A stretch of 64,000 nt of DNA from Geosiphon pyriformis (taxonomy: Eukaryota; Glomeromycota; Glomeromycetes; Archaeosporales; Geosiphonaceae): assembly GCA_016748015.1 (NCBI GenBank), contig JAAOMT010000197.1, positions 423,631-487,630 on the forward strand, read 5' to 3'. The notes under the pieces are model-generated. The model made no database searches and was not told where the DNA came from. It was given only the letters and a program-made list of their open reading frames with translations. The position numbers were made by a program, and so were the translations under genes. Position 1 is the stretch's first letter, and each line of letters begins with the position of its first letter. Positions 1 to 12,590 of the stretch are shown here, piece after piece.

Positions 1-444
1 AAATCGAGATAGGAACAGATCCATCGTGTGAAATAAGTCCATTTTTTTCCATAAAAGCATGGTGTTTGATATGAACCAACCAAATGTCCTCCCAAAAAGC
101 ATGACTAAACTCACGTACAAAGATTACAATGTTTTGACTTGCTATTTTGGAATCCTTGAAAACAGAGACAGACTCATAAAACCAACTCTTGAAAATAAAA
201 CCCTTGCACAGAGCAGTGCTGACCAAAATGTTGGACAAACAAGTGAACAACAGCTGCAAGACAACTGAAGAAGAATGACCCAGACTGGATTGCACTTCCC
301 AAGCTGAAGCATGAAAGTCTAACAAATGAGCATGAACATTGGCATTAAATGAACAAGAAAAAGCATGGTTCAAGACTTCGATATCACCACAGAACAAACA
401 CACCACACTAGGGTAACTCTTATTATAAAACTATTTACACACGG

Positions 445-1195
445 TGTTACGGTTTAAGAATTTAGCAAAAAGAATCATAAAAATAATACAAACTATTCAA
501 TCATAATATAGCACAGTAATAATCTTAGAAAGGTAATGATTAACATAGTAGCAAACACCATCTTGCGATAGTGGCAAGCACCAGTTCACAATAGCAGCCA
601 ACACAACTGGTGATAGCAGCAAGCACCAGGTTGAAATATCAAAAAGAAAGTATTTTCTCGTAGAACTACAAACATGTATATATACAGTAGTTTTAATATT
701 GGGAAAGAATCAATCAAGTAATAAAAATCATAACTTATCAAGCAATAGATCCAATTTTATCCAACAAACTCCACTTTAAATCATACTTTCAAATTAAATA
801 TCCCAAGAAACCTTTAAAATCAAAAAGAAATGNNNNNNNNNNNNNNNNNNNNGTTACTAATTGATAAAAGCTTTATTGTGAGAATTAGAAAAGCGCTAAA
901 GACCATTAACATTCTGTGTTTCTAGATTAGAGAAACACATCAGGCAATTGCAAGGATAGCCTCAGAGAAGACCCCAGACAGTGGGTAGATTTCAGTTCAG
1001 CCTCTGAGAAGGAGTACATAAACACACACAACAATCAAGAATTAAAGAATAACTTACATCGCAACAGTAAAAAGAAAGCCTTCAGTGTAACAGTGACATT
1101 ATCACACAAATAGAATTGAGGAACTCACGAAAGACTGATTGCAATTAAAGCGGGATATCAGCAATTAAATATAACAAGAAAACCATCCCGTAACA
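445..1195. mobile_element. Solo LTR (family D) with 4-bp target duplication
   Basis: A 751-bp block that interrupts the LINE ORF2 C-terminus. It begins TGTTACGG and ends CCGTAACA, a perfect 8-bp terminal inverted repeat of the TG...CA type expected of LTRs. It is flanked by ACGG at 441-444 and ACGG at 1196-1199. Removing the block and one ACGG restores the LINE reading frame across the site (S-V-A-V-C-K then F-Y-N-K-S-Y-P after one stop codon). No internal coding sequence is seen, so this is a solo LTR left by recombination between two LTRs. Orientation is unknown. A 20-base assembly gap lies inside it. Confidence 0.85.
833..852. other. Assembly gap (20 N)
   Basis: Twenty undetermined bases inside the solo LTR. 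The true length may differ, so the 751-bp element length is approximate. Confidence 1.
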
Positions 1196-1199
1196 ACGG

Positions 1200-3895
1200 C
1201 AACAGAAAGCTGAAAGTGCAATGCCTTCATAAAATATGTCTGGAAATTAGCAGTCCACTTGCTAGTAAAGCCAGCAGCCATGTGAGAATCCGGATGCCAT
1301 ACCAGCAATGATCTGAACCAATCAATATCCGCATGCAGACTATTTACTACTATCCACAAACCAGAACCAATTTCTCAATGTGCACGATGGACTAACCGAA
1401 AAACATTCTGAACAAAATGCCTAAAATTACCAGAAATGGCAGTACTATCAACCCTAAGATAGCGTTCATCGATAGAATGGAACAAATTCTAGCTAGAGAG
1501 AGCTGCAGCTCTGGCCAACTCATTCACATGCTCATTGCCCAAAACACCCAAATGACCTTTGACTTTATACCAATTAACATTTAAATTTTTATGACGAATG
1601 ATATTTACAATGTGGCGACATTCAATTCAACACCGATTTCTAAAATTCAGGCAAACCAAATCCAACTCCAACTGACAAGCATCCAAAGCTGCTTGACTGT
1701 CTGAGAACAAGTCAATTGAACAAGAATGAGGGAGCTAAAGCAATGGCCTACAACTCTGTCAAGGTAGAAGACATCAAACCAGAAACTCCTATATCCAAAC
1801 TCATACCAATATTTTCAAAGAAAACAGCAGCCCCGGCTTTTATATCAACAGACCCCAAGTCATTCAAAAATCCATCCATATAAACAGAAAGGTGACCAAC
1901 ATCAGAACACAACAAATTGGCACTAATAGCACTAAATTCACAAGAATGAAGAATATTTGAAAAGCTGTCATTATCCAAAGATGAAAAATAAACAGAAAGA
2001 GAGGATGCACCACCAAGAAATTGAACAAAAAGCACAAACCAGGCAGGAACAGGACCACACAAGTCCAACTGATTTTACCACTTGAAGATTTTCTAATCAA
2101 AAACAGTCCCACATTGGTCAAGCAGCTGGTCCACGAAGGCAATTCTATAATGCTAAAGTGAAAAAACACACTTAAAATAAGTTGATTTACCAAGAACATA
2201 AAACAGGGGTCCCACCCCGACGACAAAAAGCATTAGTCAAGGAGCCACACAAGGACAAATCACTTCCAGAGAAAATGTGCACCATATTAGCCAGAAAATT
2301 ATTTAGGGGGTTGACTTTGACATGAACCAGGTACTATAAAGAATGAAATGAATGCCAACAGAGAACTTAAAGATTATGTGACTGGTAAAAAAATAGATGA
2401 CCCAAAACACCAGAAGAGTTTGCGAAAAAAATGATCGAGGCTGACTTATTCTCAGCCTGAATCTGCTCAAAAGTCTTCAAACTGTACAAAAAAAGATGAT
2501 GAATTGCATCACTAAGAAAATCATGTGGCAGGCCAGACTTAGATTTCAAGCTCTTACAAATCAAAGTGTTTCACTTCTCACAAGTACTAACAGGAACATA
2601 ACTGAATTGTGTTCTATAATCAATAATAAGAAAAACCAAATACGAAAACTGCTTATCAGATACCACTTTCTTGAGGACCAGATTAGCAAAAAACCAGACA
2701 TCAGAATGTGTTTTGGCCAAGCTAGGTTTGGAAAGACCCTTAATCGACAGATAGATCCCTAAATAGTGATGTAATTCTCCTCTTTTGGCAATAGAAATAG
2801 GTGACCTGCTGATCAACAAGAAAGGATCTGCAACCTTGCAATTAATAGAAATGGCCACAGTCTTATCATTATTAATTGAAATATTATTGATATCAAAAAA
2901 TTTACTAGCAACATTGAGAATGTGCTATGTAATATTTTGACTGCTGCCAACCCATATAGTATTATCAACAAAGGCACCTGCAGTGAAAAAAGAGAAAAGA
3001 TCAGCCTGAGATTCAGCATGACCGTCTCCAGAAATAAAGTAAGAATTCAACTTATATCCACACCCATCCACCTGTTTCTTAACCTCACACAGAAGAGGAT
3101 CATAAAATATGTACCAAAGGAGCAGTGAAAAAACCTCCCCCTGGTCTAAGCCATTGTGCACTTTGTATCCATCTGTCAAACCAAAATCTGTCATAATCCT
3201 ATTAATACGATCATTATGAATACCACCAAAAAACCTAATAAACCTGCTACACATCTTTATCCTAACCAAACTGTTTTACAGATGCTTCTACCCAACAGAA
3301 TCATAAGTCTTCCACATGTCCTGCAAGACCAACCAAAGCTCACAACCCTTCTCTAAAGCATTTTCAACCACTAAACCAATGGCAAAAATGAGTGACTGCA
3401 TCATTGTACTCTTTAGAACTGAAAAATTGTCCCCATGCAAAACATCAAAAGTATTACATACCAACGAAATCCTATCCAAGAAAATTTTGGAAAGAATCTT
3501 ACAGGCAGTTTCAATCAAGGCAATAGGTTAGGTGTTCGTAAGAACTCCATCCTATTCATATGGCTTAGGAATTATCGAAACTCAAGCTTCTTTCCAAGCA
3601 CTGGGTACTGATTTGTAGATCAAACAAAAATTCAAAAGCACCAAAAGCATCTCCAAAACTGATTTATTGTAATGTTTCCAGAATTTATTTGAAATCCCAG
3701 AGAGGCCAGCAGCTTTATTCTCGGGAAGATTAGAAACCACACCAAGCAACTCATCAACACCAACAGAACACATCACACCAGAAAAGGCATCATTGAAAAC
3801 ATACTCCAGAGACTGGTATTGGCAGGACCATTCATTTGAGATGTCAGACATTACCCTGCGCTTCCTGGTCTAATCTTCCATGATTCCAATATTAT
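1200..3895 (-). pseudogene. LINE ORF2 remnant: reverse transcriptase plus RNase H
   Basis: ORF2 would copy element RNA into DNA at a nicked chromosomal target. The reverse transcriptase spans about 3,850-2,570: the segment ending near 3,110 has the palm pattern G-L-D-Q-G-E-V-F-S-L-L-L-W-Y-I-F-Y-D-P-L. The catalytic box near 2,965 reads F-V-D-N where the family has F-x-D-D, so an active-site Asp is lost by a G-to-A change. An RNase H type I module lies at about 1,990-1,560 (V-Y-M-D-G start, then D-I-G-V-S-G). The C-terminal segment (W-H-P-D-S-H-M-A-A-G-F near 1,280) stops at the solo LTR and resumes at 444. RNase H downstream of the reverse transcriptase is typical of I- or Tad-like LINE clades; the clade is inference. 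Non-functional. Confidence 0.8.
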
Positions 3896-3924
3896 ATTAA
3901 CAAAAAATTAGAAATTAGAGTGAA

Positions 3925-6900
3925 CTTTAATAATGCTAGACTTAGACAAATTTTCAATTAATAAAAATTTTTAAGTATCTGTATAATTCTCTTTTCTTAA
4001 CAATTAAGATTAACATATTACTAATCTTTAAAAATATTGTTTTAATATTTTGATTAATGAGGATAGCTATTGTTTTTTTATTGTTAATTGAAATATTATT
4101 AATTGTAAAAATTTACTGGTATTACAGATAATTATTTGGGGTCTGAAAACAAATAACAAATCCATAACTTGGTGCTTAATAACTTGATAATATTGGTAAT
4201 ATCTGAAGGTTTTAGTAATCTGAAGGTTTTTATATCTAAAAGTTTTGGGTTGGAGTCTTTTGTATAATAAACAAAAATTCAATAGTTGTTTTTAGTAGCC
4301 TTCTGGAATGATTATTCCATCAAATTTCTTTCTTCAACATGATAGCCAGTTTATTCTGACAGTTATGTTCTTCTGATAAGCTATTTATTAATTTATAAAT
4401 TCTATACTCTTATTTCTGGGTCTTTTATTAGGCTATTTTTGATGTCAATTAATCAGTGCTTAATTTTTTAAATCAGCTAATACATAACAAATAACAAAAG
4501 AAATAAAAGAAAATAAAATAAAAAATAAAAAAAATAAGAAAAAAATAAGAATTAATATTCTGTTAATAGCCATAATCAAGAGTTATTGTTCCAGTATAGT
4601 TAAATATTAGATATTATCAATATGGAGTGTTAATAACAGATAAATAGTGATGATTTTTTTAATCAAATTACAATAACATAGATTAGATAATAATATAGAT
4701 GTTTATTTGATATTGTAATAAATTCACTTTAGTTGATAGTAACTATTTATGAAGTAAACAGTATTTAATAATTATGATCTGCAAGTCTAATTGATTAATT
4801 TTCTAGCTTTTAATACTCTGCTATATATATATAATTTATGTTATATAAAATTTCTAAAATCTTGCAATTTTTTCAGAAGAATTCAAGAATTTTGGAATTC
4901 TATAATTCTTTTAGAAGAATCCTGGAATTTCTCTGTTATTATGTTTATTTCTAATTGGCTATTTTTTTAACTATAATATTCCTAATTTCTATGAGTAATA
5001 CTGGCTATATTCAAAGTATATTATATAGAAAACTGGCTATTTTTAACCCAAATTATATTATTAACAAAAGTGCTTACAGCAAAAAATGATGTTAAACTTC
5101 TATTATTCTTTATTTTGTCTGTTTTAACAACAAAACTAGTATTGATTTAATATCATTACAAATACATATGTCTCTTAACTTTGTACAAGAAGAAATTATA
5201 AAATTTTTTTAAAAAAAAAATAAAAAAATTTCATTTTAATTTAAACTATTATGTACTTTGTAACTATTTGAAAGCCCAAAATTAGTCATTATTTTATTGA
5301 TTTTATCTTTATATATATAGCTAAAAAACTTAACAAACTACTTATATATTTTAATTTGTTGTAAGCTAATTCTTAAATAATAGTATTTAACTAAATCATA
5401 AACTTTGCACATATTTTATAAGACCAATAAAAGTTTCTAATTTTTTTCTAAAGCATCTTTAATTACTAACTTAATAGCAAACACAGAAGACTAAATTGAG
5501 ATATCTTTTAATACAGAAAAATTATTTCCAAAAAAACACCAAACTTGCTATATATAAACAAAATCCAATTAGAAAAAATCTTAAAAAAAAATTTTCTAGC
5601 TATTTTGATTAACACAATAAGTTAAGTATTCATTAAAATGTCTTCTTATTTGTAAGACTTAAGAATCATTAAAATTTATGTCCTTTTTTAAAAAACCAAA
5701 ACACCCATCAAGTAACAAACACAAATTCAATAAATTTAAAGACATTTTATTAAAGCATTATTATTATACTTTTACAGCTTATTAGAAATACCAGATAGAT
5801 TAACAGCTTTACTATCAAGTAAATTATTAACCACCAAATACAGTTTATTTATGCTGATCTTTTTTATTATACCAAAAAAGGTATTATTATTTATATAAAT
5901 TAATAAAGCATATTGATATGCTCAAAGCTTAGGCAGCACTAAAAACATAACTTGTTTTCTTGTTTATTTCTCCATAATTTTATTAACATTAATCTTTAAT
6001 TCATTAGATTTAAATATCAAATTTTTTTTAACTACTAAATAATCCAAAATAATTTTACAAAAAGACCATTTCAAAATACTTTTTATTATATTTTTTTATT
6101 AGAACAAAAACTTTCATATGCTTTTTAATTGTCTTTCTAATAAAAACTTTTTTAGTCAATTTTAACTCATAATATTTAAACTTTTTATAATTTTTTCTGA
6201 TTAATAATAAATACTTAATAATATCTATCAATCTTATATTATTCTGAACTATATTCATGATTTTAAAAGTCTTACTACTATCTAAGATAGACTACTTATT
6301 AATTAGATAAATAAAATTAAACATATTATTCAGACTTGTTTTTTTAATTATCTTAGCTATTAATACTTCCAATTCAAAAAACTTTAAAAACTGTCTGTTT
6401 TTTAAACAATTAAACACACTAAACCAATATTCTAATATCTAAAAAATATTTTATTAGCTGCTTTTATTATTATCTTTCTTAATATCTCTCACATTATATT
6501 CAAATTACCAAAAACTTTTGTATTTAAAAACTTATTCAACATTATCAAAAACTTAACAGAAAAGCATTTCTTGAACTGTTTCTACTTGGGACTATTTGTA
6601 TCTTTAATTTTAAATTTTCATTAATTTTTATTAACTTGTTTATAAATACTATTCAAACAAACATCCAAAAAATCTTTTAAACCAACTAAAACTATTACAG
6701 CATTGTAGTCAGTATTAAAAAAGTTGGACACACTTCTAATGTTTTATTTTATAATAACAAATAACAGATTTTCATTTATAAAAATATAATTAATAACTTT
6801 CTCTATCCTTCTTAAGTTGTTCTAAGTAAAAACTTTGGCTAAAAAATGACTACTAAAAAAATTAACCAAATTCAAATTTATACAAAACTTAAAACTAATA

Positions 6901-9366
6901 CTTTTTTTAAATCTATTCTTATTAAAATTTTTATTTAAAACCACAAATAAACTGGTATTAACTGCTTTAGCAATAAAAGAGTTAATTTTTAACATCTGAT
7001 CAAATTTAGTTTTAACAAAAACACCAGCATACAAACTTAAGATTATAATTAATAATTTATTTTTGAATAAAAGTCATACTAAAATAATTCAACTAAAGAT
7101 CTTCTTTACTTTTGAAACATACTAAACCAAAGAATTATTTATAATAATAATCACTTTAGCACCAAAAAAACTCTTATTCAAATCAAATATAAAAACTCAT
7201 ATCTTTTTAAACTTATTTATAATTCATAATCTAATACTAAACTTTAATTTTGTTTCTGTAATAATTAAAATCATATTATCTGAATTTAAATATCAACAAA
7301 CAATATTTTTTTGTTTAGCAGAAACATTAATATTTCAAATATTACACACAGCAAACTTTCAAACCAAGTTACTTATTGAGAAAAAAGATGTATCAAAGAA
7401 TTCAAACCAGTATACAACTGATCTAATTTCATTAAAACCAAACCAATAGAAATTTTAAAAGCAATCATTTTTAATTTTAAGTTACTCATCTTAGTGGTAA
7501 AAATTTTTAAGCTATTTTAACTTAAATTTAAAGTCCTATTTTTTGTTACTAAAAGAAAAAAAAGGGATAACACTAGTAGAGTATTTAAAATCATGTCTAA
7601 ATTCAATCTCAAATTTAATGTCATAGATACAACTAAAGAAAAAAGTCAAAAAAAATGCCAAAAGTACCAAATTTATATTGCTTAGTTTTTATACAATGTT
7701 AGATACTTAATTAGCCAAAAAATCTAAAAAACATTTCAAAAAAACCAAACAAACATTAATAAATGAATTATTTTAAACAACAAAGAAACTCTTATTAACA
7801 CATAGAGTATTAAAAAAAAATAAACCAGAACCAGAACCAAAATAAAAACCATTAAAAAAAACAGCAATTAAAACTATTTATGCTTATAATTTGTCACCAA
7901 AGACAATAAAACATAAAATAAAAACACTTTTTTTTGCATATAATCTGATCAATTAAAGACAATTCTTGTCTGTTGCAATCTTTTTATAAACATTTAAAGA
8001 TAACAAAAAAAATACAATTAATACATCATACTTCAAAGTTGAATGCCCAAAATATCCACATTTTTTACATCAAACCAAATTTAATCTACTCTAAAAAAGC
8101 TTAATATCATCTAAAATTGGCTTTGTACAAAAGACCAATTTTAATTTTTTTCTGATTTGAAGCCAATTATTATACAGTAAACTCTATTGCCAATTTTAAA
8201 TGATCAATTAATAATACAAGTTTTTCAATCAGCCTTTTTTAATAGAATACCAAGATTATGAGCAGTTGTTTTTATAAAAAGAGTAAACAAAAATATTTTG
8301 AATTAATTTTTAGATATTCAAATATTATGATCTTTTATAGTCTTTACTATACATATTAAATTTTTTTTAATTAAGAATAACCAGTTAACTGCCAATTAAT
8401 CTGCTTAAACCAATTTAGCAAATTTTATTACAGTTTTTTACCATAGTTTAATTAGATATAATCAGATTAATACTATTTAACCAAACTTAAAAAGAGCTAT
8501 AACAATTATTTTCTTTAACATATTCATAAAAATTTTTTAATTACAACAGCCTAATTTGAACAAAAACTTTGTTTTTTAAAATTGTTGTTTACAATAATGT
8601 CTTTTTTTTTGGTCAATAATATAGTTTTTTCTATCTTTTCTTTTAATTTAAATATAAATCTAATGATTTTTTCAAATTTTAAATGAGTAATAACTCCTTT
8701 AAAATTATTAATTATTGGGAAAATTTTTTTGATAAGCTGAGTTTTTGTCATTGTTGATTTGCCATTTACTGTTAAAAAATTAATGTCTAAAGCAAAGAAT
8801 TTTCTAATAGACACTTCTATTTAAGTTTTTGTAATTTTTAAATTAATTTATTTTTTATTCAAATAAATATTGAGATAAAAAAAAAGAAAAACTTTATTAT
8901 TATCTATGTTATAGTTGAGAAAACCAATTAAAGAATCAAAAACAACACTAGTATTAATTTATTTGGCTTTAAAAATATTTATTTTAGAATTAAATTGCTT
9001 TTTTTCTTTACTATTTGCTCTATAATTAGTATTATCATTTAAAAAAACCATTTTAAAAGCATTTTTATTTGTATTTATTTCAACAAACTGACTAACAATA
9101 TGCTTAAACTACCAAAACTTAAATTTATCTTATTATCTAAATGTTTTACTTTACCAAAAAAAGCTTTCTGTTTCTAAGCCAAGCTTTTACTAACAAACTT
9201 AAAGCTAAAATTCTGGTTTGTTTTTTTTTAGTTGTAAAACCACTTATAGTAACAACTAATTCAACAACAAAAGAGTTTGTTTCTTGAAAAATTATAAAAT
9301 ATAAAAACAAAAAAACTTTTTCAAAAAATGCTCTTTGAAGAATTTTAAATATAGGAAAAAAAGAAG
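3925..9366 (-). mobile_element. LINE copy 2, heavily decayed
   Basis: A strongly AT-biased copy of the LINE seen at 18.6-26.2 kb, on the minus strand. Nucleotide alignment by eye matches the reverse transcriptase region on both sides of the solo LTR at 4120-5000 (3,925-4,119 and 5,001 onward). It then follows ORF2 and ORF1 in order, with ORF1-like sequence around 8,550-9,360. The block ending A-A-G-A-A-G at about 9,366 matches the 5' end of the LINE at 26,246, so this copy keeps its 5' end but lacks its 3' end within the window. Stops are everywhere and nothing can be expressed. Confidence 0.75.
4120..5000 (-). mobile_element. Solo LTR (family B), decayed
   Basis: An 881-bp block homologous to the 3' LTR of Gypsy-B at 60,483-61,373 and to the solo LTR at 23,024. 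Ends are TATTACAG and GTAATA, decayed forms of TGTTAC...GTAACA. It is flanked by CTGG at 4116-4119 and CTGG at 5001-5004. The joined flanks align with the uninterrupted LINE sequence at about 2,905-2,960, which acts as an empty-site control. The strand is set by the pol orientation of Gypsy-B. It holds a short ~40-bp-period tandem repeat at about 4,860-4,930 next to a TATATATATA stretch. Confidence 0.85.
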
Positions 9367-11013
9367 TTTTTTTTTTGTTTTTTATATATATTATTTTGAA
9401 ATTATTAATTATAATTTCTAAATTTAAATTTAATTATTATAAGCTTTTAACTAATTGTTAAATTATTTCTGGAATATATGTTATTGTTTTGGATTTTTTT
9501 GCATGAGTTTTTATGTTTATTAAGTTGTTTTTAGTGTAATTTAAAATTAATTATTTTTTAAATAATATTTAATTAAAATTATTAATTTTAAATCCTATGA
9601 AATTCAATCTAATAATATTAATATGGTGCAAACTATTATAGTTATTAAACAATTTATATAATTTTAAATTGTATTTAGTCTTCCAATTTTAATAATATTA
9701 AAAAACTAAACCATAAATATGATATATTAAGTTCTTTTCTTTCACATTTATGATTTAATTTTTTGAACTATATTATAATTTATAAAGTTATTAAAGTTTA
9801 AAATTAGTTACTTTTATTATTAATTTTTAATTTTTGGATGCTGATCAATCAGATTTTAACCAATCAGCAATTATTAAAGTCATGTTATTATGTGATAAAT
9901 TATCTAAGTATTATCATTTTCAAAAAGGCTTTCAATTAATATTAATCTAATTTTTAGATGGCCACTTTTTTATAAGATATAATATCTTTTGGTCTATGTG
10001 TCTTTTACTGCTAATATAGCACTATTAACCATGAATATTCCATTTATACCACCACCATATTTGGTTGTCATTATTGGAACAGAAATCCAGATATCAATAT
10101 TGTTTACATCAAACATCAAAGAAATCATAAAAGTACTATGAACAATTGTTAGAGAATTTGAAAATATCATTTGTGCTTTATTTGTAACCTTATATTACTA
10201 TAATGTAGATACTTATTTTGAATTCACAAATAATCTTTTAATGACTATAATGTTGTATTTCAAAAAATTGCTTAGATCTAAGAGATATACAAAATTCTCT
10301 GTAATAAAAATTTTTGGTTAAATTTAATATTTGAATGATGAATTATACTAAAAAGAAATATAATGACTAAAATACTTATTGTGTATTCAACTGAATCATG
10401 ATCTAGTTTTAGAATTGGTTTCTTAGACTGTAAAAAAAATTTTGATTGTTAAATATTTTAACAACTTATTACAATATGATATATAATAGCTTATCACAAT
10501 AATCAAAAAACTTATATCAATTGGTGTTAATTTAAGGAAATCAGATTGGAATTAAAAGATCTTTGGCTTTATCTTAATTGAGAGAACTGAAGTTGTCTTA
10601 AAACTTATAATCTTAAATAGCTCTTTTTTGTTAGTGTTGTACATTTTCTAACAAGTTTGTTTTGATATAAAAAATGTATGAAACATATTAATTCAAGTAG
10701 ATAAAACCCAGATTTTTTTGTAAAAGTCTAATAAACTTTTTATTTATAAATAATATATTAAAAACACATATATATTAACCAATAAAATTTAATTATATAA
10801 ATAAAAACATGTAAAGATTATCATTTAAAATTTCAGACTGATCTATATTTTTAATGATTATAAATGATTTGCATCATAATAATTGTGTTTCAATTTTAAG
10901 TATTTATATTACTATTATTGGCTTATTATAATATAATTTTAAAAACTAATTATTATGTATTGTTTTTTTTAATATTTTTTTATTCAGTTTTAATTTGTAT
11001 AATTTATTTTTAA
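9367..11013. other. Anonymous AT-rich DNA
   Basis: About 1.6 kb with no ORF and no protein match I can recognise on either strand. A less AT-rich patch at 9,960-10,160 may be the remnant of another element, but I cannot assign it. Confidence 0.5.
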
Positions 11014-12590
11014 ATGTTTTATAAAAATATAATTCCCAATTGGTTTAAGCTTTCTGTTGATTTCCTTAGTGTTATAGTCTTTTCTCCTATTGATTTTTCT
11101 TTTTTGGATGTTTTTGAATCTTCAAGTGTTTTGGAGTCTAGTAAGTTCAAGTGTGTTGATAATAGTTTGTTAGATATTGTGGCTAATAGTTTTTCTGTTT
11201 ATATAAATAGATTTTTGGTGGACTTGAGAGGTGCTGGTGCAGTGGTTTTCTTTGAAGATGTGAATTTGGGTTTGAGAGTTAAAATTTCTGGTCTGCTGTC
11301 TTCTACTTTGGCTAAGCTGTAAGCTATTGTATTGGCTCTTGAATGTGTTCCCTCTCTCAGCTCAGTTTGTTTTTTTATGGACTGTTAGGCTGTCTTGGAT
11401 GTTTGCAAATCGGAATTGGAGCTGGTACATCCAGATTTTTAGAATCAGTGCTAGGTTGAGCATTGACATATTGTGAACATTATTAGGAAAAAAATTTGAA
11501 TATTAGTTGGTGCAAAGTTAAGGGTCATTTAGGTATTTTGGGTAATGAATGTGCTAATGTACTTATTGACACTGCTTTTCTTTCTTCCTAGCATCTTCCT
11601 CTCTTTTTGAAAAAACATTATATTTTGGCTGATGATAGTATTGTTTCTGGTAACTCTAGACATTTTGTTTATGGAATCTTTTGGTCCATTCATTATGCAC
11701 ACTAAGAGACTAGTTCTGGGTCTGAGGTTTTAAATGGTAGTCTGCACTTGGATGTTAATTGGCCTTGCTTATTCTCAGTCTGGTATTCTGATTTGCACAT
11801 GGCTGCTGGTTTCATTAGTAGGCTTATTGCTGGTACTCAAATGTACTTCATAAAAGCTTTGCATTGTTGATTGCTGGTTGCTATTTGTAAATGCTTTTAT
11901 GATAAGAGTTACCTCAGTGTATTGTGTTTGTATTGTAATGAGGTTGAAATTTCAGATTATGTTTTCTCTTGTATAGTCAATAATTATGTTCATCATTATT
12001 TGTTAGATATTCATGTAGCTGTTTGTTGTGTGCTTTCTGGTTTGTTTCTTCCCTTTTCATGTATTTTTCAATTATTGTTCTTCTGTGTTTCGAATACTGC
12101 AGTATGCATGGCTTTTTGCAAAGATTTTGTTTTTAAAGATTGGCTTTAAAAGACCACATCTGTTTTCAAGAATACCAAAATTGCAAGTCAAAAAATTAAG
12201 GAATTTGTACATGCCTTTTGTCTTGCTTTTAGGAAGAAGGTATGGTTAGTTTGCACTAAGTACTGGGCTTTTATAAAAAAAAATAAGCTGATACCATTTG
12301 ATAATTTGATTCTGAGATTGGTTTCTGAGTTGTCTTTATCATTTTCTGTTGGTGTGGTAAAATTGTTAGGTATTAATAAGGTGTTTGGTGTTGTCTTTAG
12401 GTTTCATAAATCATGTTTATTTCTTTTAGGTATTAAAAATCCTGTCTCTGTTTATATAAGTGTTTAGTGTTGTCCTAATTGGCCTAAGTGGCTGATTACA
12501 TGTAAAAAATACATGATTCACACCTAGTTTAAATTAATTATTTAATGTATTGTACTAGGCCATGTTCAGATCTTACTCATTAAATTTAAT
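11014..12590 (+). mobile_element. LINE 3' fragment (RNase H plus C-terminal domain)
   Basis: Plus-strand copy of the ORF2 3' third. The first block (11,014-11,322) carries the N-W-F-K-L-S-V-D-F-L-S segment and an RNase H start (V-Y-I-N-R-F-L-V-D-L-R with the D-G motif altered). The Cys/His segment with C-L-Y-C-N-E-V-E is at about 11,925-11,960 and the C-terminal H-K-S-C-L-F-L-L block near 12,400. The 3' UTR with an A-rich tail ends near 12,590. It is broken by several stops. Upstream of 11,014 the homology drops off sharply. Confidence 0.8.

Larger units (their letters stand above)
1..3895 (-). mobile_element. LINE (non-LTR retrotransposon) copy 1, 5'-truncated, runs off left edge
   Basis: A LINE fragment read on the minus strand. 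From right to left it shows the reverse transcriptase, an RNase H module and a Cys/His C-terminal segment of ORF2, with the 3' end outside the window. It is interrupted at 445-1195 by a solo LTR. The right boundary near 3,895 falls just before the reverse transcriptase fingers, where homology switches to an older copy of the same LINE. The same blocks recur at 18.6-22.2 kb. Frames are broken by stops, but blocks of 60-120 codons survive, so decay is moderate. Confidence 0.85.
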
